Part shown: piece after piece, positions 47,356-55,473 of the stretch
Layout of the letters: every line of letters begins with the position of its first letter
Numbering within the stretch: position 1 is the stretch's first letter
Assembly: GCF_035994945.1 (NCBI RefSeq)
Contig: NZ_CP108677.1
Span: 1,426,001-1,490,000, forward strand
Length of the DNA: 64,000 bases
Direction: 5' to 3'
DNA from: Streptomyces sp. NBC_01216
GTDB lineage: Bacteria > Actinomycetota > Actinomycetes > Streptomycetales > Streptomycetaceae
Program-made: the position numbers and the translations under genes
The notes under the pieces: generated by a model
Told to the model about the DNA's origin: nothing
What the model saw: the letters and a program-made list of their open reading frames with translations, nothing else
Database searches by the model: none

Positions 47356-47568
47356 ATGTCCCAGGAAGCCACGCCGCAGCGGGCGGTGCCCGATGAGCGG
47401 GTGCCGCGGCAGGTCCTGCCCGAACAGCAGGCCACCGGCGCCATCAAGGGCCTGTTGCAGCAGATGGAGGAGCTGATGGCTGCGCTCACCGCCGACCTCT
47501 CGCGGCTCGACGCCGACCTCCGGACCTCGACGGGTCTCCGGTCCACGGCCGTCCGCGACGAGGGCTGA
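47356..47568 (+). CDS. Small hypothetical protein with coiled-coil segment
   Basis: A 70-residue frame preceded by a very good GAGGAGG ribosome site 5 bases before its ATG. The middle (AIKGLLQQMEELMAALTADL, SRLDADLRTS) is an amphipathic helix likely to form a coiled coil. No known domain. Codon use fits the genome. Confidence 0.6.
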   Translation: MSQEATPQRAVPDERVPRQVLPEQQATGAIKGLLQQMEELMAALTADLSRLDADLRTSTGLRSTAVRDEG

Positions 47569-47635
47569 CCCACCCCGCCAGGCGCCCTGGACCGGCGTCC
47601 GCGCATCCGGGGCCCGCCACTCCCGCGCCACCCCT

Positions 47636-48133
47636 TCACGACCGTCCCGCCGCCGGTCCCGCGAAGCCCCAGGCCGCGTCGGGCGGCCGGTCCCGCTCCC
47701 GCACGGCGAGCCGGCGCAGCATCCCGCGCACCCGGTCGTTCGACTCGTCGGCCGCGTCGATCGCCTCGATGCACTGCCAGTAGAGACCCTCCTCGTCGGT
47801 GGCGCAGGCCACCCCGACGAGCGCGATCCCCACCTCGCCGAGGAGCTCGCCGAGTGCGGTCAAGGCCGCCCGCGCGTCCGCGACTTCGGTCAGCTGGGCG
47901 GCCCGCGGCCCGCCCGTACCGAGCACGGGGTACTCCAGCACCCCGCGCCCGCCACCGGTCTCGCTCAGCGCCCTCGCCTCACTCCGAAGCTCCAGCGGCC
48001 CGCGCAGCGCGAGGTGACTCCCTATCGCCTGGGCGAGGGCCTGGGCCTGCCATGCCTCCGCCACGATGTCCAGCGCTGTCCGGCTCTCCGCCAGCGCGTG
48101 CCTGCCGGTCGCGACGAGTCGCTCCGCATCCAT
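47636..48133 (-). CDS. DUF6099-like protein
   Basis: A 165-residue, mostly helical cytoplasmic protein (MDAERLVATGRHALAESRTA, then IVAEAWQAQALAQAIGSHLA, GEVGIALVGVACATDEEGLY, CIEAIDAADESNDRVRGML). The wording resembles the Streptomyces family DUF6099, for which no function is known to me. I use the ATG at 48133, since an in-frame start 30 bases further upstream adds residues of no conserved look. Confidence 0.75.
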   Translation of the reverse strand: MDAERLVATGRHALAESRTALDIVAEAWQAQALAQAIGSHLALRGPLELRSEARALSETGGGRGVLEYPVLGTGGPRAAQLTEVADARAALTALGELLGEVGIALVGVACATDEEGLYWQCIEAIDAADESNDRVRGMLRRLAVRERDRPPDAAWGFAGPAAGRS

Positions 48134-48258
48134 GTGACCGCCCCCGTTCATACGACTTACCACCCACTCACTCCATTACCCAGCGTGAAGGCCGCTGAGC
48201 GCAAAAGCCAGAGGAATTCGGAAATCTGTGGACAGGAAGCCTGACGGGGAGAACTCGA

Positions 48259-48636
48259 TCACTCCGCAGAGTGACGATCACCGCCTTCCCGGGAGCCCAC
48301 CCCGTCCGGCCGCCGCCGTACGGGGAAGCGGAGTTCGTTCCTGTCGATCTTCTCCGACAGCGCGACCAAGGGGTCGACGCCGAGGACGCCGCAGAACTGG
48401 AGGAGGTACGCCAGGACGTCCGCGACCTCGTCCGTGACCCGGTGCGCCGACGACGGGTCCTCCATCACCCGGTTCGCCTCGTCCGGCGTCAACCACTGGA
48501 AGATCTCCAGGAGTTCGGCCGCCTCGACACTGAGGGCGGAGGCCAGGTTCTTGGGCGTGTGGTAAGGCTGCCACTCCCGCGCCGTCGCGAACTCCGCCAG
48601 TCGGCGCTGCAATCCCGCTACATCCGGTTCAGTCAC
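48259..48636 (-). CDS. MazG-like nucleotide pyrophosphohydrolase
   Basis: A 125-residue all-alpha NTP pyrophosphatase of the MazG/dCTPase group. Visible are the N-terminal FATAREWQPYHTPKNLASAL, the metal-binding ExxE pair in SVEAAELLEIFQWL and the second acidic motif in TDEVADVLAYLLQFC. Such house-cleaning enzymes hydrolyse non-canonical dNTPs to monophosphates. The GTG start overlaps the end of the upstream AAA ATPase gene by 8 bases, suggesting co-transcription. Confidence 0.9.
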   Translation of the reverse strand: MTEPDVAGLQRRLAEFATAREWQPYHTPKNLASALSVEAAELLEIFQWLTPDEANRVMEDPSSAHRVTDEVADVLAYLLQFCGVLGVDPLVALSEKIDRNELRFPVRRRPDGVGSREGGDRHSAE

Positions 48637-49978
48637 GGTCCAGGTCTACCACCGAGACCCCCGTCACCTCCCGGGCGTCCGCCGTGAAGGCGTCCCCGAC
48701 CGTGCCGACCAGCCGGATGTGCCCGTCGGCGCAGATGGTCGCGGCGAGGCCGAGCAGCGCGCGGAACTGGCGCCGGTCCAGGCTCAGGTCGAAGCCGTCG
48801 GCCAGGACCGTCAGCGCCCGCATCGCCGCCGGCACCTCCGCGAGCTCGTCCATGGCGAGCACGCCCGGTCCGGTGAGCAGGACGAGGGCGAGCGCCAGAT
48901 AGCGCAGTTCGCCGTCGCCGAGCCGGCCCAGCGGCGTCACGGCGGCGGGGCGGGGCCCCGTCGCCCACCCCGGGGTCCGCTCCAGCACCGCCCGTACCGT
49001 CGCGTCGGGCAGGTCCTCCACCCCGAGCGCCGTGACGGGTCCCGCGCAGCCGGCGTCGGCCACCGAGGCCAGCCGGGCGTGGCGGCGCGGGCAGTCGGTC
49101 CGGGTGCGGTGCAGCACCTCGGCGAGGTTGTCGCAGCCGCGCCGGAGCCGCCCTTCCCCGGCGGGCACGGGGGCCCGCATCCGGGAAGGCAGGGGGTCGC
49201 AGGCGAACACGGAGCGCAGAGCGACCACCACCTGCTCGGCGGCGGCCAGGACGTCGAGCTGCCCCTGGGTCTTGCCGGCGACCCGGAGCGGGAGGAGCGC
49301 GGTGCCCAACAGGTCGTCGGGCAGCGGTGCCCGGGTGACGGGGGTGGCGCCCGCGGTGTGCCACTCGGCCTGGACGGTGCTGCGGCCGGGGTCGCGGAGC
49401 GCCGTGGTGAGCAGCGTGCGACCCCGGCAGGTGAGACGTTCGCCGACGATACGGAGGCGGGGTTCGGCCTGGACGGCGACGTCGAGGCGGACCGGGCCGG
49501 CCGGGCCGTCGACGGTGCAGCCGACGCGGAATCCACGCCGTCCCTGGGCGTCGGGCCTGGCCCCCTCGGGCACGCACCCGGCCGGATCGGGGAACACGAG
49601 CGCCAGGTCGTCGCCGGAGCCGAGCCGGGCCAGCGCCTCGTACGCCGCGAGGGCGGTGGATTTGCCGCTGCCGCTGGCTCCCGCGAAGAGGGTCACCGGG
49701 GCCAGCGGATGGACGACGCCTCGGTGGGAGGCGAAGGCGGAGAGGCGCAGTTCGGTCACCACCGGGCGGGCGGGCGGGCGTTCGCAGCGCTCGCCCGGCC
49801 GGCCCTGGGCCGTGTGGGTGTCGTGCTCCTCGTCGGTGGCCGCCAGGTCCCGCGCGGCCGTGGCGGCGCCGCGCGGGAACGGCGGCGGCGTGGGGGAGGG
49901 TGTTCCGGAACGGGAGGACCGGGGTGGGGACGAGTCGTCGAGTACGTGGCCGGACGGGAAGCCACCGGGGGAATCCAT
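48629..49978 (-). CDS. AAA-family (RecF/SMC-like) ATPase
   Basis: A 449-residue ATPase. A proline- and serine-rich N-terminus of about 95 residues is followed by VTELRLSAFASHRGVVHPLA and Walker A LFAGASGSGKSTALAAYEA. Late in the protein come the signature-like LGRLGDGELRYLALALVLL, Walker B GPGVLAMDELAEVP and a switch-like region. This arrangement is that of predicted AAA_21/RecF-type ATPases. Its role is unknown; the downstream MazG-like gene overlaps it. The ATG at 49978 is a reasonable start but has no clear ribosome site. Confidence 0.82.
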   Translation of the reverse strand: MDSPGGFPSGHVLDDSSPPRSSRSGTPSPTPPPFPRGAATAARDLAATDEEHDTHTAQGRPGERCERPPARPVVTELRLSAFASHRGVVHPLAPVTLFAGASGSGKSTALAAYEALARLGSGDDLALVFPDPAGCVPEGARPDAQGRRGFRVGCTVDGPAGPVRLDVAVQAEPRLRIVGERLTCRGRTLLTTALRDPGRSTVQAEWHTAGATPVTRAPLPDDLLGTALLPLRVAGKTQGQLDVLAAAEQVVVALRSVFACDPLPSRMRAPVPAGEGRLRRGCDNLAEVLHRTRTDCPRRHARLASVADAGCAGPVTALGVEDLPDATVRAVLERTPGWATGPRPAAVTPLGRLGDGELRYLALALVLLTGPGVLAMDELAEVPAAMRALTVLADGFDLSLDRRQFRALLGLAATICADGHIRLVGTVGDAFTADAREVTGVSVVDLDRD

Positions 49979-50033
49979 GGTCGGACCGTACGCAGACCTT
50001 CGTCCGGCGAACCGTTCCGGCTTGATGACCTTC

Positions 50034-50453
50034 CTACGATCGAGGGACGGCGGACTCCGTCTCGTCATCCCCGGCCGCCTGGGCGCCCTCGACCTCGGTG
50101 CCGGCCGGGGCCAGCAGGAAGACGTTCCGGTCCACCCGGTGCATGACGCTGCCGAGCCCGAACACGACACCGCTGCTGAAGTCCAGGATGCGCTTGGCGA
50201 CTTCGGTGTCCGCTGCGGTCAGGTCCAGCAGGACGGGAATCTGCGCGACGAGGTACTCGGCGACCTCGCGGGCGTCGGCGAAGACCTGCACCCGCAGCAC
50301 CACCATCCGGCGCTGTTCCGCGTACGCGTACTCCTCGGGGATCGGGTGGTGGTCGACCCTGGACGGCCATTCGTCACGGCCGCGCAGGGGCACGACCTGC
50401 GCGAGGCCCTCCCACTGCTCGTCGGTGACGTCGTACCTCTCGTACCTACTCAT
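50034..50453 (-). CDS. SepF-like cell-division protein
   Basis: A 139-residue protein with the SepF (DUF552) core: RMVVLRVQVFADAREVAEYL, then QIPVLLDLTAADTEVAKRIL, DFSSGVVFGLGSVMHRVDRN and VFLLAPAG. It lacks the long linker of the main SepF. Streptomycetes encode one SepF in the dcw cluster and extra SepF-like proteins (SflA/SflB) that affect Z-ring behaviour, and this looks like one of the latter. ATG 50453 is chosen for the MSRYERYDVTDEQWEG start common in this group. Confidence 0.85.
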   Translation of the reverse strand: MSRYERYDVTDEQWEGLAQVVPLRGRDEWPSRVDHHPIPEEYAYAEQRRMVVLRVQVFADAREVAEYLVAQIPVLLDLTAADTEVAKRILDFSSGVVFGLGSVMHRVDRNVFLLAPAGTEVEGAQAAGDDETESAVPRS

Positions 50454-50544
50454 GCCCCCATCCTCCCGCTCCTCACCCGTTCGGCCCAACAGCGACACGT
50501 GGCAACTCGGGGGCCGCCACCTGCGGGATCGCCCCCGGGGCCGG

Positions 50545-51000
50545 TCAGCGCGGGACCGGCAGGCCGCGCGGTTCCTTGACCCGCTTCATGATGATCTGCG
50601 AGTTGACCTCGGTGACTCCGGCGAGGGACGTCAGCCGTTCGATCCAGAGGCGTTCGTACGCGGCGAGGTCGGCGACGGCGATGCGCAGGAGGCAGCCCGG
50701 ACTGCCGAACAGCCGGTACGCCTCGATGACGTCCGGGATGTCCTGGAGCGCCTCCTCGAACGCCTCGACGGTCTCCCGGTCGCGCCGGACCTCGATGGAG
50801 ACCAGCACCTCGAACCCCCGGCCGACGGCCTCCGGGTCGATCACCGCCCGGTACCCCTGGATGACGCCGTCCTGCTCCAGCTGCCGCACCCGCCGCATGC
50901 AGGCGGAGGCGCTCAGCCCGACCCGCTGGGCCAGATCCAGGTTGGTCAGCCGGCCGTCCTCCTGGAGCTCGCGCAAGATTTGTGCGTCGATTCGATCCAT
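50545..51000 (-). CDS. Lrp/AsnC-family transcriptional regulator
   Basis: A 151-residue regulator. The N-terminal HTH is MDRIDAQILRELQEDGRL to LDLAQRVGLSASACMRRVRQ; the C-terminal RAM ligand domain is EVLVSIEVRRDRETVEAFEE to LFGSPGCLLRIAVADLAAYE and VTEVNSQIIMKRVKEP. It is divergent from an asparaginase gene with paired inverted repeats between them, so it probably controls that gene and itself in response to an amino acid. Confidence 0.92.
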   Translation of the reverse strand: MDRIDAQILRELQEDGRLTNLDLAQRVGLSASACMRRVRQLEQDGVIQGYRAVIDPEAVGRGFEVLVSIEVRRDRETVEAFEEALQDIPDVIEAYRLFGSPGCLLRIAVADLAAYERLWIERLTSLAGVTEVNSQIIMKRVKEPRGLPVPR

Positions 51001-51060
51001 CTCGCAATTATGCGCGCAGGTACAGACAGAAGGGTGCCTCTTTCGCAAACACATTGCGAG
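51001..51060. promoter_or_regulatory. Inverted-repeat operators between Lrp-type regulator and asparaginase genes
   Basis: CTCGCAAT (51001-51008) and ATTGCGAG (51053-51060) are perfect inverted copies, with a further TCGCAA at 51042-51047. They lie directly upstream of the regulator's start codon. Helically phased sites like these suit an Lrp-type octamer wrapping DNA. Binding is inferred. Confidence 0.55.
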
Positions 51061-51178
51061 CCTTTTGTCCTATTCTTTCGGCGGCACGCTTCGGCCGCGC
51101 GCGAGTACGCCCCCACACCCCCACGGTCGCCCTCGCACTCCCCCGCGACGACGACGCCCGATCCCTGGAGCAGACGAC

Positions 51179-52297
51179 ATGGAATGGATCCGTGACGACA
51201 GGCCCCGCCGCATCAAGCTGATCAGCACGGGCGGCACGATAGCCAGTCGCTGGCAGGGCACCGGCTACGCCGCCGACGCCTCGGGAGACGACGTCCTGGC
51301 GACGGCGGCCCGGCCTGAGGGCATCGAGGTCGAGGTGGTCGACCTCTTCAACGTCAACAGCTCCCGCATGACCACCGCCCGCCAGCTGACCCTGCTGCGC
51401 GCGGTGCACGAGGCCCTCGCCGATCCGGGCGTCGACGGGATCGTCGTCACACACGGCACCGACACCCTGGAGGAGTCGGCCTTCTTCCTGGACCTCCATC
51501 ACTCCGACCCGCGTCCGGTGGTCTTCACCGGTGCCCAGCGCCCGCTCGGCACGGGGGACGGCGACGGACCCGGGAACGTCTACGACGCGCTTCAGGTCGC
51601 GGCCTCGGTGCGCGAGCTCGGCGTACTGGTGGTCTTCGACGGTGTGGTCCACGCGGCACGTGGCACCGTGAAGGCGCAGACCCTGGCGGCGGCGGCGTTC
51701 GCCGACCCCTCCGAGCCGAGCCTCGGCAAGGCCGGCTTCGCCAAGGTGGACGTGCGGCGCCGCCCGGACCGCCCGGCTCCGCTTCCGCTGCCGCAGGCCG
51801 CCGTCGACGGGAACGACGGGCCCTTCCCCCGCGTCGACATCGTCACCCACCACAGCGACGGTGACCCGCTCCTCCTCAACGCGGCGGTCGCCGCGGGCGC
51901 CCGGGGCGTGGTGCTGGTCGGCACCGGCGCGGGCAACGCCACCCCCGAGATCGCCGAGGCCGTCGCCGAAGCCGTCGCGCAGGGCGTCGTCGTGGCCCTC
52001 AGCACCCGGGTGCACTCCGGACCGGTGGCCGAGATGTACACCGGCGGCGGCGCCGTGGACCTGGTCGCGGCGGGGGCCGTACTCGCCGGTACGCTGCGCG
52101 CCGGCCAGGCCCGGATGGCCCTCCTCGCGACCCTGCTGTCCGACGTCGCCCCCGCACGGCGCGACACGCTGCTGCGGGACCTCCTGAACGGCCCGACCCG
52201 TGCGGAACCTGCCCTGGCTGCCGGCGGGTCGGGCTCACGCTTCTCCGGAACCCACGCCTCGGCCGCGGTCGTCCGGAAGCACGCCGTCCTCCACTGA
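51179..52297 (+). CDS. Asparaginase (type I/II fold)
   Basis: A 372-residue L-asparaginase hydrolysing asparagine to aspartate and ammonia. Both catalytic threonine motifs are visible: KLISTGGTIASRW near the N-terminus and GIVVTHGTDTLEESAFFLDL (TxGTDT). FTGAQRPLGTGDGDGPGNVY and GVVLVGTGAGNATPEI complete the active site region. No signal peptide is seen, so it is probably cytoplasmic. The divergent Lrp/AsnC-type regulator and the shared repeats suggest amino-acid-responsive control. A strong terminator follows. Confidence 0.93.
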   Translation: MEWIRDDRPRRIKLISTGGTIASRWQGTGYAADASGDDVLATAARPEGIEVEVVDLFNVNSSRMTTARQLTLLRAVHEALADPGVDGIVVTHGTDTLEESAFFLDLHHSDPRPVVFTGAQRPLGTGDGDGPGNVYDALQVAASVRELGVLVVFDGVVHAARGTVKAQTLAAAAFADPSEPSLGKAGFAKVDVRRRPDRPAPLPLPQAAVDGNDGPFPRVDIVTHHSDGDPLLLNAAVAAGARGVVLVGTGAGNATPEIAEAVAEAVAQGVVVALSTRVHSGPVAEMYTGGGAVDLVAAGAVLAGTLRAGQARMALLATLLSDVAPARRDTLLRDLLNGPTRAEPALAAGGSGSRFSGTHASAAVVRKHAVLH

Positions 52298-52374
52298 GGA
52301 ACCGGCACCCGGACACTCGGCGCGGAATCGTTTCCGTTCCCCCGCGCGCCCGGGGGCGCCGCCGCGTCCCCGTC

Positions 52375-52417
52375 CCCCTGCCCGCCGGGGCCGCCCTGCG
52401 GCCGCGGCGGGCAGGGG
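52375..52417. terminator. Intrinsic terminator downstream of asparaginase gene
   Basis: A perfect 13-bp stem, CCCCTGCCCGCCG (52375-52387) and CGGCGGGCAGGGG (52405-52417), with a 17-base loop, about 80 bases after the asparaginase stop and upstream of the B12 riboswitch. Confidence 0.75.
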
Positions 52418-52479
52418 CGCTTCTCGGCCAACTCGCGCCTGAGGTACGGAAGACGCCCGCCGCCGACTAGGCTGGCGGA

Positions 52480-52690
52480 CGCAACTGGTTCGCCCCGTCC
52501 GCCAGGCGGGAGCGTCGCAAGAGGGAACCCGGTGGGAATCCGGGACTGCCCCGCAGCGGTGAGTGGGAACGACCGCCGTCATACGCACTGGGCCCGCGAG
52601 GGCCCGGGAAGCGACGGCCAATAGGTGTCCGCCTCGACGAGAGGCCGGGCGCGCCCACGAGTCCGAAGACCTGCCCGTTGCCCGCGCGCG
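52480..52690 (+). promoter_or_regulatory. Cobalamin (B12) riboswitch controlling metE
   Basis: The core runs GGAACCCGGTGGGAATCCGG then GACTGCCCCGCAGCGGT (52524-52560), the most conserved part of the class I cobalamin riboswitch, and ends with GAGTCCGAAGACCTGCC (about 52659-52676), the 3' conserved segment. It lies 190 bases before the metE start. Known behaviour: adenosylcobalamin binding represses the B12-independent synthase so that the B12-dependent enzyme (MetH) is used instead. Confidence 0.93.
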
Positions 52691-52881
52691 ACCGATCGCG
52701 CGCGGCCATCCCGGTGACCTCGAGGGCGGGTCGGCGTACAGAGCGGGCGGCGGCCCGTACCGGTGTGCATGCGTCCGGCGCGTGCCGGCACCCGGCCGCG
52801 GCGGCCCGTTCGTCCCGTACCCCTTCGCGCCTTCGTCCCGTCGCCGGGACGCATGGATTCACGCTCGCGAAGGAGAGTTCC

Positions 52882-55203
52882 GTGACGACAAGGGCGACAC
52901 GACGGGCCGCGGCGACGGCCACCGTCCACGGGTACCCGCGCCAGGGCCGGGACCGGGAACTGAAGAAGGCCGTCGAGGGGTACTGGCGGGGCGGCGTCGA
53001 CGCCGAGACCCTGCGTAAGACCGCCCAGGACCTGCGCCGCGCCACCTGGATGCAACTGGCGGACGGGGGCATCACCGAGGTGCCGACCGGTGACTTCTCT
53101 TACTACGACCACGTCCTCGACACCAGCGTCATGGTCGGCGCAGTGCCCGACCGCCATCGCGACGCCGTCGCCGCCGACCCGCTCGACGGCTACTTCGCCA
53201 TGGCGCGCGGCACGCAGGACCTGGCACCGCTGGAGATGACCAAGTGGTTCGACACCAACTACCACTACCTGGTCCCCGAACTCGGACCCGACACCGTGTT
53301 CACCGCCGACTCCGGCAAGCAGGTCGCGGAGCTGCGCGAGGCGCGGGCCCTGGGGCTCGCCGCCCGGCCGGTGCTGCTGGGTCCGGTCACCTACCTGCTG
53401 CTGGCCAAGCCGGCACCCGGCGTCGCCGACGGCTTCCGTCCCCTCTCCCTGCTCGACCGGCTGCTGCCCGTGTACGGCCAGGTGCTGGCCGACCTGAGGG
53501 CCTCCGGCGCCGAGTGGGTCCAGCTGGACGAACCCGCCCTGGTCCAGGACCGCACGGCGGCCGAACTCGACGCGGTCGCCCGGATCTACCACGAACTCGG
53601 CTCCCTCACCGACCGTCCCCGGCTGCTCGTCGCCTCCTACTTCGACCGGCTCGGCGCCGCCCTCCCCGTCCTGGTCAGGTCCCCCGTCGACGGGCTGGCC
53701 GTCGACTTCACCGGCCCCGCCGCCGCCAACCTCGACGACCTCGCCGCGGTCGGCGGGCTGCCCGGCCGCCGCCTGATCGCGGGGGTGGTCGACGGGCGCA
53801 ACATCTGGATCAACGACCACGAGAAGTCCCTCGCCACGCTCGGCACCCTGCTGGGTCTCGCGGGGACGGTCGACGTCGCCGCCTCCTGCTCCCTGCTGCA
53901 CGTCCCCCTCGACGCGACCGCCGAACGCGGCATCGACCCGCAGATCGCCCGCTGGCTCGCCTTCGCCCGCCAGAAGACGGCCGAGGTCTTCACCCTCGCC
54001 CGCGGCCTGTCCCGCGGCACCGAGGCGATCGCGGCGGAGCTCGCCGCCAACAAGGCCGCGCTCGCCTCCCGTTCGACATCGGCGCTCACCCGCGATCCGG
54101 CGGTACGGGCCAGGGCGGCGGCGGTCACCGACGCCGACCGCCGCCGTACGCAGCCCTACGGCCCGCGCGCCGCCGCCCAGCGCGACGCCCTCGGTCTGCC
54201 GCCGCTGCCGACCACGTCCATCGGCTCCTTCCCGCAGACCGACGAGCTCCGCGCCGCGCGGGCCGGGCTGCGGACGGGCCGGCTCGACACGGCGGGCTAC
54301 GAGGAACGGATCGAGGCCGAGATCCGGGAGGTCGTCGCCTTCCAGGAGCGCGCCGGTCTGGACGTCCTCGTCCACGGCGAGCCGGAACGCAACGACATGG
54401 TGCAGTACTTCGCCGAGCAGCTCACCGGGTACCTCGCCACCCGGCACGGCTGGGTCCAGTCGTACGGGACCCGGTACGTCCGGCCGCCGATCCTGGCCGG
54501 GGACATCTCGCGCCCGGACCCGATGACGGTGCGCTGGACGACGTACGCCCAGTCGCTGACCGCGCGGCCCGTCAAGGGGATGCTGACCGGACCGGTCACG
54601 ATGCTGGCCTGGTCCTTCGTCCGCGACGACCAGCCGCTCGCCGACACCGCCCGCCAGGTCGCGCTCGCGCTGCGCGACGAGGTGGCCGATCTGGAAGCGG
54701 CCGGGACCGCGGTGATCCAGGTGGACGAGCCCGCCTTGCGCGAGACGCTTCCCCTGCGGGCCGACCGGCACGCCGGGTACCTGGAGTGGGCGACGGAGGC
54801 GTTCCGGCTGACGACGAGCGGGGTCCGTCCGCAGACGCAGATCCACACCCACATGTGCTACGCGGAGTTCGGCGACATCCTGGGGGCGATCGACGACCTC
54901 GACGCGGACGTCATCAGCCTGGAGGCCGCCCGCTCGCACATGGCCGTCGCCGCCGAGCTCGCGTCGTCCGCGTATCCGCGCGAGGCGGGCCCCGGTGTCT
55001 GGGACATCCACTCGCCCCGGGTCCCGTCCCCCGGGGAGGCGACCGAGCTGCTGCGCGAAGCGCTCAAGGCGATCCCCGCCGACCGCCTGTGGGTCAACCC
55101 GGACTGCGGACTGAAGACGCGAGCCTGGCCGGAGACCCGGGCCTCGCTCGCGAGCCTGGTCGCGGCGGCCCGCACGCTGCGGACGGAACTGTCCGGATCG
55201 TGA
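52882..55203 (+). CDS. metE: Cobalamin-independent methionine synthase (5-methyltetrahydropteroyltriglutamate-homocysteine methyltransferase)
   Basis: A 773-residue MetE, full length, with both barrels. The N-terminal barrel shows GYPRQGRDRELKKAVEGYWR and KWFDTNYHYLVPEL. The C-terminal catalytic barrel shows LPTTSIGSFPQTDELRAA, HGEPERNDMVQYFAEQL, the zinc ligands in HTHMCYAEF and the last one in WVNPDCGLKTR. It methylates homocysteine directly from methyl-tetrahydrofolate without B12. I choose GTG 52882 (AAGGAGAG ribosome site); an in-frame upstream extension lies inside the riboswitch leader. Control by the upstream cobalamin riboswitch is clear. Confidence 0.96.
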   Translation: MTTRATRRAAATATVHGYPRQGRDRELKKAVEGYWRGGVDAETLRKTAQDLRRATWMQLADGGITEVPTGDFSYYDHVLDTSVMVGAVPDRHRDAVAADPLDGYFAMARGTQDLAPLEMTKWFDTNYHYLVPELGPDTVFTADSGKQVAELREARALGLAARPVLLGPVTYLLLAKPAPGVADGFRPLSLLDRLLPVYGQVLADLRASGAEWVQLDEPALVQDRTAAELDAVARIYHELGSLTDRPRLLVASYFDRLGAALPVLVRSPVDGLAVDFTGPAAANLDDLAAVGGLPGRRLIAGVVDGRNIWINDHEKSLATLGTLLGLAGTVDVAASCSLLHVPLDATAERGIDPQIARWLAFARQKTAEVFTLARGLSRGTEAIAAELAANKAALASRSTSALTRDPAVRARAAAVTDADRRRTQPYGPRAAAQRDALGLPPLPTTSIGSFPQTDELRAARAGLRTGRLDTAGYEERIEAEIREVVAFQERAGLDVLVHGEPERNDMVQYFAEQLTGYLATRHGWVQSYGTRYVRPPILAGDISRPDPMTVRWTTYAQSLTARPVKGMLTGPVTMLAWSFVRDDQPLADTARQVALALRDEVADLEAAGTAVIQVDEPALRETLPLRADRHAGYLEWATEAFRLTTSGVRPQTQIHTHMCYAEFGDILGAIDDLDADVISLEAARSHMAVAAELASSAYPREAGPGVWDIHSPRVPSPGEATELLREALKAIPADRLWVNPDCGLKTRAWPETRASLASLVAAARTLRTELSGS

Positions 55204-55211
55204 ACCGCCCG

Positions 55212-55283
55212 CCCCGGGGCGGCCGGAGCAGGCCGCCCCGGGGCCGCAGGGCCGGTGGGCCGGGCGGGGTCCCGGCCCACCGG
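55212..55283. terminator. Tandem hairpin terminators downstream of metE
   Basis: Two perfect 13-bp stems in a row. CCCCGGGGCGGCC (55212-55224) pairs with GGCCGCCCCGGGG (55231-55243); CCGGTGGGCCGGG (55252-55264) pairs with CCCGGCCCACCGG (55271-55283). Both have 6-base loops. Confidence 0.8.
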
Positions 55284-55473
55284 AGCCGGCCGGGGGAGGG
55301 TGCGAGGCCGTTCCCGGCCCGTCGCACGGAGGTGCTCCCGCCGACCGGCCCGCCGATTCGCCTCTCCGGGCGAGTGCCGTGCACCGGCCGGGGGCAGGCG
55401 CGGTGAGGCGACGCGCTTCCCGCCGGGGCCGCGCGCATCATGGGCCGACCTGTTCCAGAGCCGACGGAGACGT

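Noticed and set aside
52579..55011. An 810-codon minus-strand frame opposite metE and its riboswitch
   Set aside because: Shadow of metE; it also runs through the riboswitch and lacks any recognisable motif.
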